Assembly (NCBI RefSeq): GCF_024199905.1
Contig: NZ_JANAFB010000003.1
Span: 1-64,000 of the forward strand
Source: Rothia santali
GTDB taxonomy: Bacteria > Actinomycetota > Actinomycetes > Actinomycetales > Micrococcaceae
Direction: 5' to 3'
DNA: 64,000 nt
This document shows positions 41,154-49,843 of the stretch, one piece after another. Made by a program: the position numbers and the translations under genes. Position 1 is the stretch's first letter; every line of letters begins with the position of its first letter. The notes beneath the pieces are model-generated. The model ran no database searches and was not told the DNA's origin. It saw only the letters and a program-made list of their open reading frames with translations.

Positions 41154-42698
41154 TCAGTTCTCGGCCTTCAGACCCTTAGGCGTGACCTTAACCGTCTCAG
41201 GATCGAAAACTTTCCGTCCGCGCGGTGCCGGGTAGAGCCTGACCTCGCAGAAGAAGTCGATGACCCGGCGCTTGATCGCGAGGTCTGCATCATCGAACGC
41301 CTTTACTAGATCCACTGCATCGAGGACGCCGCCGAGGTCGGTCGTCGCCGTGAGTGCCCGACGTTCCTTATTCAGAGCCTCGATGTACGCGCTCTCCCGG
41401 TCCCGGATGCGCTTGAGGTCTCGCCCCTCAATGATCTCCTCGTCGTAGTCATTCTGCGCGCGCATGATCCTGCCCTCGTGGACGCCGACCTCGTCCTGCA
41501 GCGCCTTGAGGCGCGGCTCGTCCCTCGCGGACAGCGCATCCCGGACATCTGGCCGCGCCAGGCGCGCGCGGATGATCCGCAGGACCCAGTCGTCCACGTT
41601 CGCCCGGGAGCGGACCAGGTGACCCGGGCAGCGGTAAGCGTGGGAATGTGCTCGAATCGGCTGGTCACAGATCCCGCAGAGGTACAGGCTCGACCCGAGG
41701 TGCTTCCGCGCCGTCGAACCGGTGCGGTTGGTCACCCGGGTCTGGTCGTTCAGGCGCTCCTGGACTGCGTACCAGGTCATCTCGTCGACGAGCGCCTCCC
41801 ACTGACCCATGACGGGACGGCCGTCGACGTCGCGGAGGATCTGCGAGTACCAGCTGCGGCGCTTGTTCCTGTCGGTCCGCTCCTTCTTGTCGGTGTACAC
41901 CGAGTACCCGGCGTAGCGCGGGTTGCGGAGGATCCCCAGCACGGTGCTCGATGCCCAGGGCCCGTCCTCCGGCACAGGCTTCGGTTCAAGACCCTCTTCC
42001 TGCCGGCGCTCGTTGCGCTCGATCATGAGCGTGCGGGTGTGCTTGGGCAGAGACGGGATCGAGTTAGGGACGTGAGCGCCCACCGCGCCGGACAGGCCGG
42101 CCGCCAGGGCTGCGATGGAAGGGCCGTTGGTGATGGCAAAGAGCCTGTACAGCTCGCGCACGGCAGCGGCCTCGTGATCGATGACCTCTCCCCTGCTTGT
42201 GTAACCGAGCGGACGCGTGCCCTTGGGGGCACGGCCCTGCTCGGCGCGCTGCAACTGGCCAGCGGACTGCCGGAAAGACTTCCGGTCCACTTCGCCGCGG
42301 GCGACAGCCGCCTTGATGCGGGCATACATGCGCCCACCGTCGGTGGTCAGATCGGCCTCGCCGTTCGCGGTGACGAGCTGGAGCCCGCGGTCCTCGGCGG
42401 CATCGATCCAGTCCTCGAGCTGGCGAGGCTGCCGCGTCAGGCGGTCGAGATCCCAGCAGATGATGGCGTCGAAGCGTCCCGCCGCGAAGTCTGCCACCAT
42501 CCGGTCGTAGTCGGGCCGCTTCTTGGCCTTGTCGGTCGCGGACTTCGACTGGTCGACGTACTCCTCGACCACGGCCCATCCCCGGTCCTTCGCGATCCGT
42601 AGGCATGCGTCGCGCTGCCGGTCGATGGCGAGGCCGTCCATGTTGCGGTCGAGCGAGATGCGGAGGTACACGGCGGCGCGAACGAGTGCGGAGGTCAT
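41154..42698 (-). CDS. Large serine recombinase (phage/ICE integrase)
   Basis: The 514-residue protein has AAVYLRISLDRNMDG with catalytic Ser15, IICWDLDRLTRQPRQLEDWI and YARIKAAVARGEVDRKSFRQ of the resolvase domain. The recombinase domain has GILRNPRYAGYSVYTDKKER, and a zinc ribbon follows with LYLCGICDQPI and HAYRCPGH; a coiled coil lies at about residues 400-470. It is the phiC31/Bxb1 class, which integrates without host factors. TAGGCT lies 6 nt before the ATG, so it is probably leaderless. It is the best candidate for mobilising the 30-46 kb island. Att sites cannot be found by eye because their core is 2 bp. Confidence 0.92.
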   Translation of the reverse strand: MTSALVRAAVYLRISLDRNMDGLAIDRQRDACLRIAKDRGWAVVEEYVDQSKSATDKAKKRPDYDRMVADFAAGRFDAIICWDLDRLTRQPRQLEDWIDAAEDRGLQLVTANGEADLTTDGGRMYARIKAAVARGEVDRKSFRQSAGQLQRAEQGRAPKGTRPLGYTSRGEVIDHEAAAVRELYRLFAITNGPSIAALAAGLSGAVGAHVPNSIPSLPKHTRTLMIERNERRQEEGLEPKPVPEDGPWASSTVLGILRNPRYAGYSVYTDKKERTDRNKRRSWYSQILRDVDGRPVMGQWEALVDEMTWYAVQERLNDQTRVTNRTGSTARKHLGSSLYLCGICDQPIRAHSHAYRCPGHLVRSRANVDDWVLRIIRARLARPDVRDALSARDEPRLKALQDEVGVHEGRIMRAQNDYDEEIIEGRDLKRIRDRESAYIEALNKERRALTATTDLGGVLDAVDLVKAFDDADLAIKRRVIDFFCEVRLYPAPRGRKVFDPETVKVTPKGLKAEN

Positions 42699-42830
42699 TG
42701 TCCAAGCCTAACCGATGATGTTTTTCAGTGCCGGAATGCTTTCGTTCAAGCTCTTGTAATAGTTGACGATCGATTGCTCTGCCTGTGCAGGACCCCGTGG
42801 GACGGACGCATGGGCGAGAATTAAATGGTG

Positions 42831-42995
42831 ATGATGGATCCCAGCACTGCACACGCGTTCTGGAAGGCGCTCTTGGACAACGCCTCCGGCCTGGTTGCAG
42901 ACGCCCATACTCTGTTCGAGCGCAGGTCGTTCGGCCGAACATAGGTCGTGCAGGAGTTCTGGGACGACGACTACTTCAATGGATCGGAGGCCTGA
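42831..42995 (+). pseudogene. AbiV-like HEPN protein remnant
   Basis: One frame reads AFWKALLDNASGLVADAHTL followed by FERRSFGRT, then a TAG (42942-42944), then VVQEFWDDDYFNGSEA and TGA. The N-terminal pattern (Asn...L..DA..L.e.g...R) resembles the first helix of AbiV-family abortive-infection proteins. It is far too short and interrupted, so at most a fragment. Confidence 0.35.
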
Positions 42996-42998
42996 GAG

Positions 42999-44120
42999 TC
43001 AACCGGATTCGCAGGCCACCCTGTCGGCGTAGCCGATGAGGCTCGTGACGAGCATGAGCACCTGAATGCAATTCCGCTTGCTGAACTGACGCGAGGAGAC
43101 GCCATGGACGCTGGCATGGCGGGAGTAGTAGTGAGGCACCTGGTCACCCTTGTGCTTCCAGAACTCCTCGTGCGCATTCCAGATAGGCAGCCATACGAAC
43201 GCTTCGCGGACGCCCATCTCGTCGATCTCGTCGGGGACGTCAGCTCCCCTCTTGCGATTCGTGATGACCCCGCGGGCCTTCCGGTCGGGGTAGAAGCGGT
43301 AGATCAGCGTGTCCAGCGTGACGGTGAACATGGCCTGGGCGGAGCGGGCGTGGCCGGCGCGCATCGCGCCGAGGCCATCGAGCGCGAAGCTCAGCTCGTC
43401 ACTGACCACCTCGTGGTCCGCCCGCTCCAGCACCGCGGCACAATCCTCGATGAGCGAGTCGTAGCAGTCGCAAAGCACTCGTCGTCGCCCTGCCCGGTCC
43501 TTCGCTCGCAGGAATCGAAGAGCCGTCCGGCCCCGTGGCACGAGGTAGAGCGGGATTCCCTCCTGCTCGACGAACGCGTGAACCTGGCTGGCCCTGATCT
43601 CATCCGCATGATCTTTGAGATTGGGCGGCAGCAGAGCGCGGTTGAAACCGCGGAGTGCTTCGGGGGCAAAGAACGGCCCGAGAGACCTTTGCAGGCCTTC
43701 CATGGCCTGCGCCTGCTGCTCCGAGATCCGCTTGAGCGTCTCTTGGGTCGCGGGATCGAGGACCGGTCCCTTCAACGCGGGCAGGTCGAGCGGCGGCATC
43801 GAGAAAGTGGGGACACTGGCGACGATCGACGCCATCTGCTCCCGGAGCCGTTCGTTCATCGGCGCGAAGGCCTCGCGGGCGATGGCGCTGTAGTCGGGCA
43901 TTGATGAGCGGACCTGCGCCTGCAGGGGCGCGAGGACGCTGGCAACGAGATCGTCCATGTTCGGCAGTAGCGACCGCGAGAACCCCGTTGGCATACGGAA
44001 GCCGACGCTTCGATCCTTCTGGTCGCCCTCGGACGACTCTTCCAGCTCCGACGCTCCTTCCTCGGCGCGGGAGGCGTCCTCGTCTTCAGGTTCGACCTCG
44101 TGCTCGTCGTCATCGTTCAC
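42999..44120 (-). CDS. HEPN-like protein with C-terminal RxxxxH motif
   Basis: The 373-residue protein opens with an acidic, disordered tail (residues 1-40, EVEPEDEDASRAEEGASE). A Pro-rich helical region follows (LPNMDDLVASVLAPLQAQVR). A C-terminal helical domain contains AHEEFWKHKGDQVPHYYSRH and ASVHG, i.e. R-H-A-S-V-H, the Rx4H signature of HEPN RNases; then SKRNCIQVLMLVTSLIGYAD. A family with this ending is widespread but unnamed to me. The GTG start overlaps the stop of the TIGR02391 gene by 4 nt, with GGAGGA as SD. It is the third gene of the candidate defence operon. Confidence 0.7.
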   Translation of the reverse strand: MNDDDEHEVEPEDEDASRAEEGASELEESSEGDQKDRSVGFRMPTGFSRSLLPNMDDLVASVLAPLQAQVRSSMPDYSAIAREAFAPMNERLREQMASIVASVPTFSMPPLDLPALKGPVLDPATQETLKRISEQQAQAMEGLQRSLGPFFAPEALRGFNRALLPPNLKDHADEIRASQVHAFVEQEGIPLYLVPRGRTALRFLRAKDRAGRRRVLCDCYDSLIEDCAAVLERADHEVVSDELSFALDGLGAMRAGHARSAQAMFTVTLDTLIYRFYPDRKARGVITNRKRGADVPDEIDEMGVREAFVWLPIWNAHEEFWKHKGDQVPHYYSRHASVHGVSSRQFSKRNCIQVLMLVTSLIGYADRVACESG

Positions 44121-44932
44121 GACGATCCTCCGTTGGACGCCGACGCGCCATCGAATCTCCGATGGACCATGGAGACTATCGTCAGCACTTCGAGCAGCTC
44201 GTCGTCGTTGATCGTGCGGTTCAGTCTTGGGTCGTGCGCCGTCGGGTTCCGGTAGAGGCCGTTCAGGCCCTTCACGAGATTCGCGAGCCCGGTCTGCTCG
44301 TCCTTCTCCGTCTGCGTCCGCAGCGAGTTGATCGCGAGCATCGGGACCCCGGACTTGCCGAGCGCCAAGGCGTCGTCGGCGAGCACGGCCCCATCGCCCG
44401 ACGCACCGGTCAGGCTCCGAAGACGGTCAAAGATGCTTTTGCTCGCCTCGAGGCAGGCATGGAAGTGCGCCTTCTTCAGGACCTCCAAGGAGCAGTATCG
44501 CAGCACCTCAGGATGGCACTTGCGGCGGTGGAGCTCATCGCGGATCGACGTGGCGATGCGAGCCGCTTCATCCAAGGTCTGGGCGACTGCGCCCTTGGCG
44601 ACCTTGCCCTCGTCATTGACCCGCAGTCCGACGAACGCAAGGTGCTCGTTGAGACGATCCTGGCGAAGAGCGAAGAGCTCCGGCTGACTGCGGTACCGCA
44701 CTGGGTCCATCGCCGTGACGATGCGCTTCGAGCTCTGGTCGTTATTCTGACGAGCGACGAAGGTCTCGCCGAGCCGGTCGCGCTTAGTCGTCGTCGGGAT
44801 CGGATCCTCCATGCGCAAGCGGAAGAGCAGATCGCCAATCTCGCGACCCGTCAACCCGTCCGACGTGTCCGCAAGGACATCGGAAATCGTCTTCAGTACT
44901 GTATAGGACCAAGGTGTTTGTAGCTCACTCAT
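44117..44932 (-). CDS. TIGR02391 (Ymh) family HEPN protein
   Basis: The 271-residue protein has an N-terminal winged-helix-like part (LKTISDVLADTSDGLTGREI, GDLLFRLR). The Ymh domain follows: SIFDRLRSLTGASGDGAVLA, PMLAINSLRTQTEKDEQTGL and LNGLYRNPTAHDPR, whose R-N-P-T-A-H is the Rx4H HEPN motif. This family is frequent in defence islands. I took the ATG at 44932 rather than the TTG at 44938. It begins 15 nt after the exonuclease VII-like gene and is coupled to the next gene. The motif is intact, so RNase activity is possible. Confidence 0.82.
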   Translation of the reverse strand: MSELQTPWSYTVLKTISDVLADTSDGLTGREIGDLLFRLRMEDPIPTTTKRDRLGETFVARQNNDQSSKRIVTAMDPVRYRSQPELFALRQDRLNEHLAFVGLRVNDEGKVAKGAVAQTLDEAARIATSIRDELHRRKCHPEVLRYCSLEVLKKAHFHACLEASKSIFDRLRSLTGASGDGAVLADDALALGKSGVPMLAINSLRTQTEKDEQTGLANLVKGLNGLYRNPTAHDPRLNRTINDDELLEVLTIVSMVHRRFDGASASNGGSS

Positions 44933-44947
44933 ACTCAAATCACCGGA

Positions 44948-46195
44948 TTAGCTCCCGTTCTGAAGATGCAACCCCCGTGCATCCGAAACCGTATTATTCA
45001 TATTTCTTAGGGCACGCTCAATGCTTTCCCCGTTACCAAGGCTTTTCTCGCCATTCTCAAGACGGCGAGCTCCTTCGGCTAGTATCATTCCCAGCTGCTG
45101 TTCATATTGAACCGTCTCTGCGAGAAACAACGTCCGGGCATCACTTGGGGTCCTGCAAACACGCACAACAGGATTTTTCACCGTCATGGGGTCACTCGCG
45201 TGCCCAACAGCGACCCAACACGGAACCTCGAGGGTCTCAAGATGAGGCTCTAATGCAGCGTGGACCTTTTCGAGGTCTTTCTTACTGCCGCCGCCATAAG
45301 CGACCACAATTGCATCCTGATCGAATTTGAAGGCTGCCAATGCACTGCTCATCTGCGCCGCGAAATTGGTTTTATTCCGATAGACGGTCCGGAGGCTGCA
45401 TTCCAGCTCCGGATGCTCCTCAAGCTCGGCTATGTCGCTGCGCGCAGCTTCACCGCCGGGGACTATAACCCCAACTCTCCATTTCTTCCGAGGCAACGCA
45501 CGTGAACTCGCGGCATCGAGAATCAGCCTTGGACCCGGTGCGGTCGATGCGAACGAGATATTGTTCATCTCGCCGGTCGCGAGCTGAATCTTATCGTGCC
45601 CCCACAGAAAGTCACTCAGCGATTTCAACAACTTGGTAACGCGTGCTACAGTTTGCTGATCCCCGTCTCGAACCGCGACATGCTGGACGCGCTGCGACGC
45701 GTATGCACCCCACCCGAAAATTAGCTGCGGAAGGAGCAAGTCCAACTCCTCGATGAGTGTTTGCCCTTCTTCTCCACATGCAGCCAGCGCGTCTTTGATA
45801 TCGTTTACACGATCTTCCGTCGATGGCTGGATCACATCGCCGATCTCAGCCCACACAACGGCTTCGAGCTCAAGCACACCGTCAACACTCGATGAAAACT
45901 CCCGCACGACTTCCCGGACGAAGTCAATCCGCTTGTTAAGAGCCAAGTGCGCCCTCTTGGACAAAGGACGCATAAGCATGCGTAGCACAGGACGCGGAGT
46001 CCTGGAGTACGCACCCCAGGTCCGGAGCGCCATCTCACCCGGCACGAGTTCGACCCCCGAATCAAGCCAAGCGTCAGCCAAACGCTCCTCACCTAGAGCC
46101 AGCATCTTGAGATACACACCGACGACCAGCGAGTTCATCAAGGCGTGACGTCCCTGGAAGCTAGAGATCTCATGATCGAGCGGTGCCTCAGTCAC
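44948..46195 (-). CDS. Exonuclease VII large-subunit-like protein, divergent
   Basis: The 415-residue protein has a C-terminal third that matches the XseA catalytic core: RVGVIVPGGEAARSDIAELE (cf. [17 protein letters not shown] in the genuine XseA here), then QDAIVVAYGGGSKKDLEKVH (cf. [18 protein letters not shown]). VPCWVAVGHASDP and VCRTPSDA follow (cf. [19 protein letters not shown]). The Asp, His and second Asp are kept but the Arg of ARGGG is Tyr. The N-terminal 240 residues lack the OB fold of XseA and form an unknown helical region (LMNSLVVGVYLKMLALGEER, LLLPQLIFGWGAYASQRVQH). No XseB-like subunit is nearby. The GTG start overlaps the ychF stop (GTGA). Confidence 0.65.
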   Translation of the reverse strand: MTEAPLDHEISSFQGRHALMNSLVVGVYLKMLALGEERLADAWLDSGVELVPGEMALRTWGAYSRTPRPVLRMLMRPLSKRAHLALNKRIDFVREVVREFSSSVDGVLELEAVVWAEIGDVIQPSTEDRVNDIKDALAACGEEGQTLIEELDLLLPQLIFGWGAYASQRVQHVAVRDGDQQTVARVTKLLKSLSDFLWGHDKIQLATGEMNNISFASTAPGPRLILDAASSRALPRKKWRVGVIVPGGEAARSDIAELEEHPELECSLRTVYRNKTNFAAQMSSALAAFKFDQDAIVVAYGGGSKKDLEKVHAALEPHLETLEVPCWVAVGHASDPMTVKNPVVRVCRTPSDARTLFLAETVQYEQQLGMILAEGARRLENGEKSLGNGESIERALRNMNNTVSDARGLHLQNGS

Positions 46196-47298
46196 TTCTT
46201 CCCGCTCCCTGACGCTCCTCCGTGCCGGAACTCCACCACGTCCCCATCCTTCATCACATACTCCTTGCCCTCCATCCGCACCTTCCCCGCGGCCTTGGCC
46301 TCGGTCATGGTGCCGGCGGCGTCGAGGTCGTCGAAGGAGACGATCTCAGCCTTGATGAAGCCGCGCTCGAAGTCGGTGTGGATGACGCCGGCCGCCTGCG
46401 GGGCGGTGTCCCCCTGCGTGATGGTCCAGGCGCGGGACTCCTTGGGCCCGGCGGTCAGGTAGGTCTGCAGCCCCAGCGTGGAGAAGCCGGTGCGGGCCAA
46501 CTTGGACAGCCCCGACTCGTCCTGCCCGGACATCTCCAGCATCTCGCGGGCCTCCTCCTCGGACAGCTCGACCATGTCGGCCTCGAGCTTCGCGTCCAGG
46601 AACACGGCCTCGGCCGGGGCGACCAGCTCGCGCAGCTGCTGCTGCTTCTCCTCGGAGGCGAGGACGGCGTCGTCGGCGTTGAAGACGAAGATGAACGGCT
46701 TGGAGGTCAGCAGGTTCAGCTCGCGCAGCTTCTCGGTCTCGAGCTTGGCGGCGGGCGCGCCGCGGAAGATGGTCTCGCCCTCCTCCAGGATCTTCTGGGC
46801 CTCGCGGTAGGCCTCGAGCTGGGCGGCGTCGCCCTTCTTGATCTTGACCTGCTTCTCCAGGCGCGGGATCGCGTTCTCGAGGGTCTGGAGGTCGGCGAGG
46901 ATCAGCTCGGTGTTGATGGTCTCCATGTCGGAGGCCGGGTTGACCGCGCCGTCGACGTGGACGACGTCGGGGTCGTCGAAGACGCGCACCACCTGCGCGA
47001 TGGCCTGGGCCTCGCGGATGTTGGCGAGGAACTTGTTGCCGAGCCCCTCCCCCTCGGAGGCGCCCTTCACGATGCCGGCGATGTCCACGAAGGACACGGT
47101 CGCGGGCAGGATCTTCTCCGACCCGTAGATCTCCGCCAGGCGGTCCAGCCGCGGGTCGGGGAGGTTCACGACGCCGATGTTCGGCTCGATCGTGGCGAAG
47201 GGGTAGTTCTCCGCCAGGACGGTGTTACGGGTCAGTGCGTTGAAGAGGGTCGACTTGCCGACGTTCGGCAGTCCCACGATTCCGATAGTTAAAGCCAC
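46192..47298 (-). CDS. ychF: Redox-regulated ATPase YchF
   Basis: This 368-residue Obg-family P-loop protein has [20 protein letters not shown] (G1), [20 protein letters not shown] (G3), FVFNAD (the NKxD position altered as in YchF/OLA1), and a C-terminal TGS domain with [20 protein letters not shown] and [11 protein letters not shown], ending VVEFRHGG. YchF binds ribosomes, prefers ATP and influences stress and translation. The GTG follows TAGACT by 8 nt (leaderless). Its stop overlaps the start of the divergent exonuclease-like gene, so the accessory operon may be read from the ychF promoter. Confidence 0.95.
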   Translation of the reverse strand: MALTIGIVGLPNVGKSTLFNALTRNTVLAENYPFATIEPNIGVVNLPDPRLDRLAEIYGSEKILPATVSFVDIAGIVKGASEGEGLGNKFLANIREAQAIAQVVRVFDDPDVVHVDGAVNPASDMETINTELILADLQTLENAIPRLEKQVKIKKGDAAQLEAYREAQKILEEGETIFRGAPAAKLETEKLRELNLLTSKPFIFVFNADDAVLASEEKQQQLRELVAPAEAVFLDAKLEADMVELSEEEAREMLEMSGQDESGLSKLARTGFSTLGLQTYLTAGPKESRAWTITQGDTAPQAAGVIHTDFERGFIKAEIVSFDDLDAAGTMTEAKAAGKVRMEGKEYVMKDGDVVEFRHGGASGSGKK

Positions 47299-47389
47299 GG
47301 TGCCCCAGTCTATCCGGCCCGACGCCGCCCCGCATGCCCTGGTGCGTCACGCACGTCCGTCGGAGTCGTTGCCCAGGCGGTGCGTGGGT

Positions 47390-47502
47390 GACGACTCGTC
47401 ACCTGTGCCTCGGCGCCGCGTGCGACGAGTCGTCAGATGGACCTGGGCGGTTTGCGCGACGACTCGTCACCGTGACGTCATCGTCGCCCGTGACGAGTCG
47501 TC
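47390..47502. repeat. Four palindromes at exact 34-bp spacing upstream of ychF
   Basis: GACGACTCGTC at 47390-47400 and 47458-47468 and GACGAGTCGTC at 47424-47434 and 47492-47502. Centres are at 47395, 47429, 47463 and 47497, exactly 34 bp apart, and the central base alternates C/G, so successive sites are inverted. They lie 92-204 bp before the ychF start and just after the OsmC-like gene. An operator array or a family of short interspersed repeats are the main options. Confidence 0.85.
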
Positions 47503-47520
47503 GCCGCACCCCGGGATCGG

Positions 47521-48072
47521 TCAGTCCTCCACGCTCATCGTCACGCTCGTGGGGTGCTCGACCGTCCGGGAGACCGTGCAGTCCTTCGTCTGCGAGAGCT
47601 CGACCAGCCGCGGCACCATCGCCCGCGCCTTCTCCCCCGCGGACCCCTCGGGGAACCGGACGGAGAAGGAGAGCTCGACGTCGTCCAGCCGGCTCCCGCC
47701 GCCCTCGTCCGTGACCTTCAGCCCGCTCGCGCGCACGCGCAGCTCCTCCGGCTCGGCGCGGCGGGAGGAGACGACGTCAACGTCCACCGCGGAGCAGCCC
47801 GCGACGGCCGCGAGCAGCAGCTCGACCGGGGTCAGCAGGCCCTCGCCCTGGCCGAAGTCGACGGAGTCGCCGGCGGCGTTGGTCGCGCGGTAGTGGCGCA
47901 GGCCCACGCGCTCGACCTCGACGCCGCGGTAGCGGGGGTTCTCCTCGCGGGCGGTGGCCTCGGTCGCGGTCGGGCCCGTTGCGGTGACCCCGGTGGCGCC
48001 AGCAGGTGCGCCAGAAGTCGTGGCCTCGGCGGCGTTCTCGGCGGCTGTCCCGGATGCAGTTGATTCGCTCAT
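47521..48072 (-). CDS. OsmC-family protein
   Basis: The 183-residue protein has an Ala/Thr-rich N-terminal 40 residues, then the OsmC fold: RYRGVEVERVGLRHYRATNA, DFGQGEGLLTPVELLLAAVA, GCSAVDVDVVSSRR (conserved peroxidatic-type Cys), LDDVELSFSVRFPEG and SRTVEHPTSVTMSVED. OsmC/Ohr proteins reduce organic peroxides through two Cys; here the second is KDCTV. The frame extends upstream, but the ATG at 48072 is the natural start. Oxidative stress is the likely context. Confidence 0.85.
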   Translation of the reverse strand: MSESTASGTAAENAAEATTSGAPAGATGVTATGPTATEATAREENPRYRGVEVERVGLRHYRATNAAGDSVDFGQGEGLLTPVELLLAAVAGCSAVDVDVVSSRRAEPEELRVRASGLKVTDEGGGSRLDDVELSFSVRFPEGSAGEKARAMVPRLVELSQTKDCTVSRTVEHPTSVTMSVED

Positions 48073-48380
48073 GAACTCATCTTGCTCCACGGGAGCCACC
48101 GGCGTCGCTGGGTGTCTCCGACAGCGAAAAACGAGAGGTGCGCCTCTGGGTGGTCTCAGCGGCCTCACCCTCCCTCCCCACCGAGGAAGGACGCATCCGG
48201 CCGTCCGGCCCAACGCGTCCGGATCCGACTTACCGGGAGCGGACTCACACGACCCCTGCTCCGATAAGGCCAGATGCGCCCTCTCACCGCGACATTGCAG
48301 GAGGCAGCCGAGTCCGAGAAAGGGTTGTCTACGGCCGGACGGTCCCCGCCACACCAACAGCGAGACCTTTCCCGGACCAG

Positions 48381-48540
48381 CTCACTGACCGCACGGCTAG
48401 TATGTGGTTCATCTGACGAAGAAGGGGCGAGCATGCTCATCGAGAGGATTCGTGTCATGAAGCCGGCACACGTCCTACCGGAACGAATCGTGGACACGGC
48501 GGAGATCGAGGCGCTGCGCGGAACATCCGATGCCTGCGGA
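48381..48540 (+). pseudogene. Leader and 5' fragment of a KAS III gene (duplicate of 49789-49930)
   Basis: The first 160 bp repeat the leader and start of the KAS III gene: CTCACTGACCGCACGGCTAG..., then ATG (48433) and MLIERIRVMKPAHVLPERIV, versus MLKEGIRVMGTAEVLPERIV in the intact copy. Similarity ends at about 48540; the rest of the frame is not KAS III. The stretches 48073-48380 and 48541-48832 contain no gene I can support. Confidence 0.75.
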
Positions 48541-48832
48541 CGCGTGAGCCTTGAAGTTCCAAGTCCTACATGTGGAACTCCTTGTCTATTTCCGCAACGC
48601 GTGAGCCCATCGACGACCACTGAGGCAGCAGCAAGGAGAATTACACGAACACCCTCGCTACCGGCGTCCAGACATGGGATCCGCCGCAGTGCACAGTGCA
48701 CTTGGCGATCGACGCGGTTGCTTCCGGGTTCGCGTTTGACCGACGGCACCGCAAAGCTCCCGAAGCAACGTGGGCTCGAGCTTGAGCTCCCCGATGCGGG
48801 GCTGACGGATCGATTCGGGTCTGGAGAGGGAG

Positions 48833-49702
48833 GTGTCGGCACTGGTGGCCAAGCGCGATAACCCAACGCAGACGGGAGTCCTGACGACGAATATCGGGAG
48901 CATGCCTTGGCGTGCCTCAGGCAATGGTGAGACTCTCCTTTTCCTACACGGGCTCCTGACCAACGCTTCCTCCTGGGACGCCGTGATCGAGGATCTTGCT
49001 CGGGACTTCCGGTGCGTGACTCTCGATCTCCCCTTGGGCAGTCATACGTGCTCCACGCGGGAGAATGCGGAACTGAGCGTTGAGAGCCTCGCGACGGCTG
49101 TCTGCGAAGCCGTCGGTCAGTTGTGTCCCGAAGGCTTCGTGCTCATCGGCAGCGATACCGGAGGCGTCGTCGCTCAGATCACGGCTGTACGCAGACCCCC
49201 GGGCCTCACGCGCCTCGTCCTGCTCTCCTGTGACACCGAGAAGAACTTCCTACCCGCTGTCCTTCGGTACCTCCAGGTTGCCGCTCATGTGCCTGGCGCG
49301 ATGCAGGTTCTTCGACTGTCTCTCAGAAGCCGGTGGATACGGCGGCTGCCCATCGCCTTCGGCTGGCTCGTACGTCGAGAACTCAGCGAACGGGAGTGGG
49401 ACAGCATCGTCGCCCCTCTGAACAATCGCTGGGTGCGACGCGATCTCGGCAAGATCCTCCGCGGAATCTCGACCCGCTTCACCGTCAAGGCGGCCGAGGA
49501 GCTCGAGAGCTTCCCGCTGCCGACGCTGTTTCTTTGGGCCGACACCCGAAAGGTCTTTTCAATCGACAACGCGCATGCGCTGGCCGCGCGAATGCCTCGT
49601 GCGCGCGTGAAAACTGTTCCCGACAGTCTGGCTTTCAGTCACCTCGACCAGCCTGGATACGTATCTCAATCAATCAGGCAAGACGTGAAAGGAGACGGAT
49701 AA
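48833..49702 (+). CDS. Alpha/beta-hydrolase with Asp-type nucleophile elbow
   Basis: The 289-residue protein has LLFLHGLLTNASSWDAVIED, CVTLDLPLGSHTCSTRENAE and the elbow FVLIGSDTGGVVAQITA, where Asp replaces Ser as in haloalkane dehalogenase/epoxide hydrolase relatives. The acid is near LPTLFLWADTRKVFS and the His near SLAFSHLDQPGYV. The substrate is unknown. The start is GTG at 48833. Its 3' end overlaps a MetK-like fragment, and an intact KAS III follows, so it was part of a small biosynthetic operon. Confidence 0.8.
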   Translation: MSALVAKRDNPTQTGVLTTNIGSMPWRASGNGETLLFLHGLLTNASSWDAVIEDLARDFRCVTLDLPLGSHTCSTRENAELSVESLATAVCEAVGQLCPEGFVLIGSDTGGVVAQITAVRRPPGLTRLVLLSCDTEKNFLPAVLRYLQVAAHVPGAMQVLRLSLRSRWIRRLPIAFGWLVRRELSEREWDSIVAPLNNRWVRRDLGKILRGISTRFTVKAAEELESFPLPTLFLWADTRKVFSIDNAHALAARMPRARVKTVPDSLAFSHLDQPGYVSQSIRQDVKGDG

Positions 49703-49766
49703 GACGCGCTATTGCACATCCGAGTCCGTCACCGTTGGTCACCCGGACAAGGTGTGCGATGCCCTC
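49698..49766 (+). pseudogene. MetK N-terminal fragment
   Basis: The frame beginning at 49698 reads DKTRYCTSESVTVGHPDKVC followed by DAL, closely matching the N-terminus of S-adenosylmethionine synthetase (TSESVTEGHPDKICD). AAAGGAG lies just upstream. The match stops within about 20 nt of the duplicated KAS III leader, so the gene was cut there. Confidence 0.7.
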
Positions 49767-49843
49767 ACCGGCGGAATGCCTCAATCAACTCACTGACCGT
49801 ACGGCTAGTACGTGGCTTATTCAACGAAGAAGGAGGAACGAGC

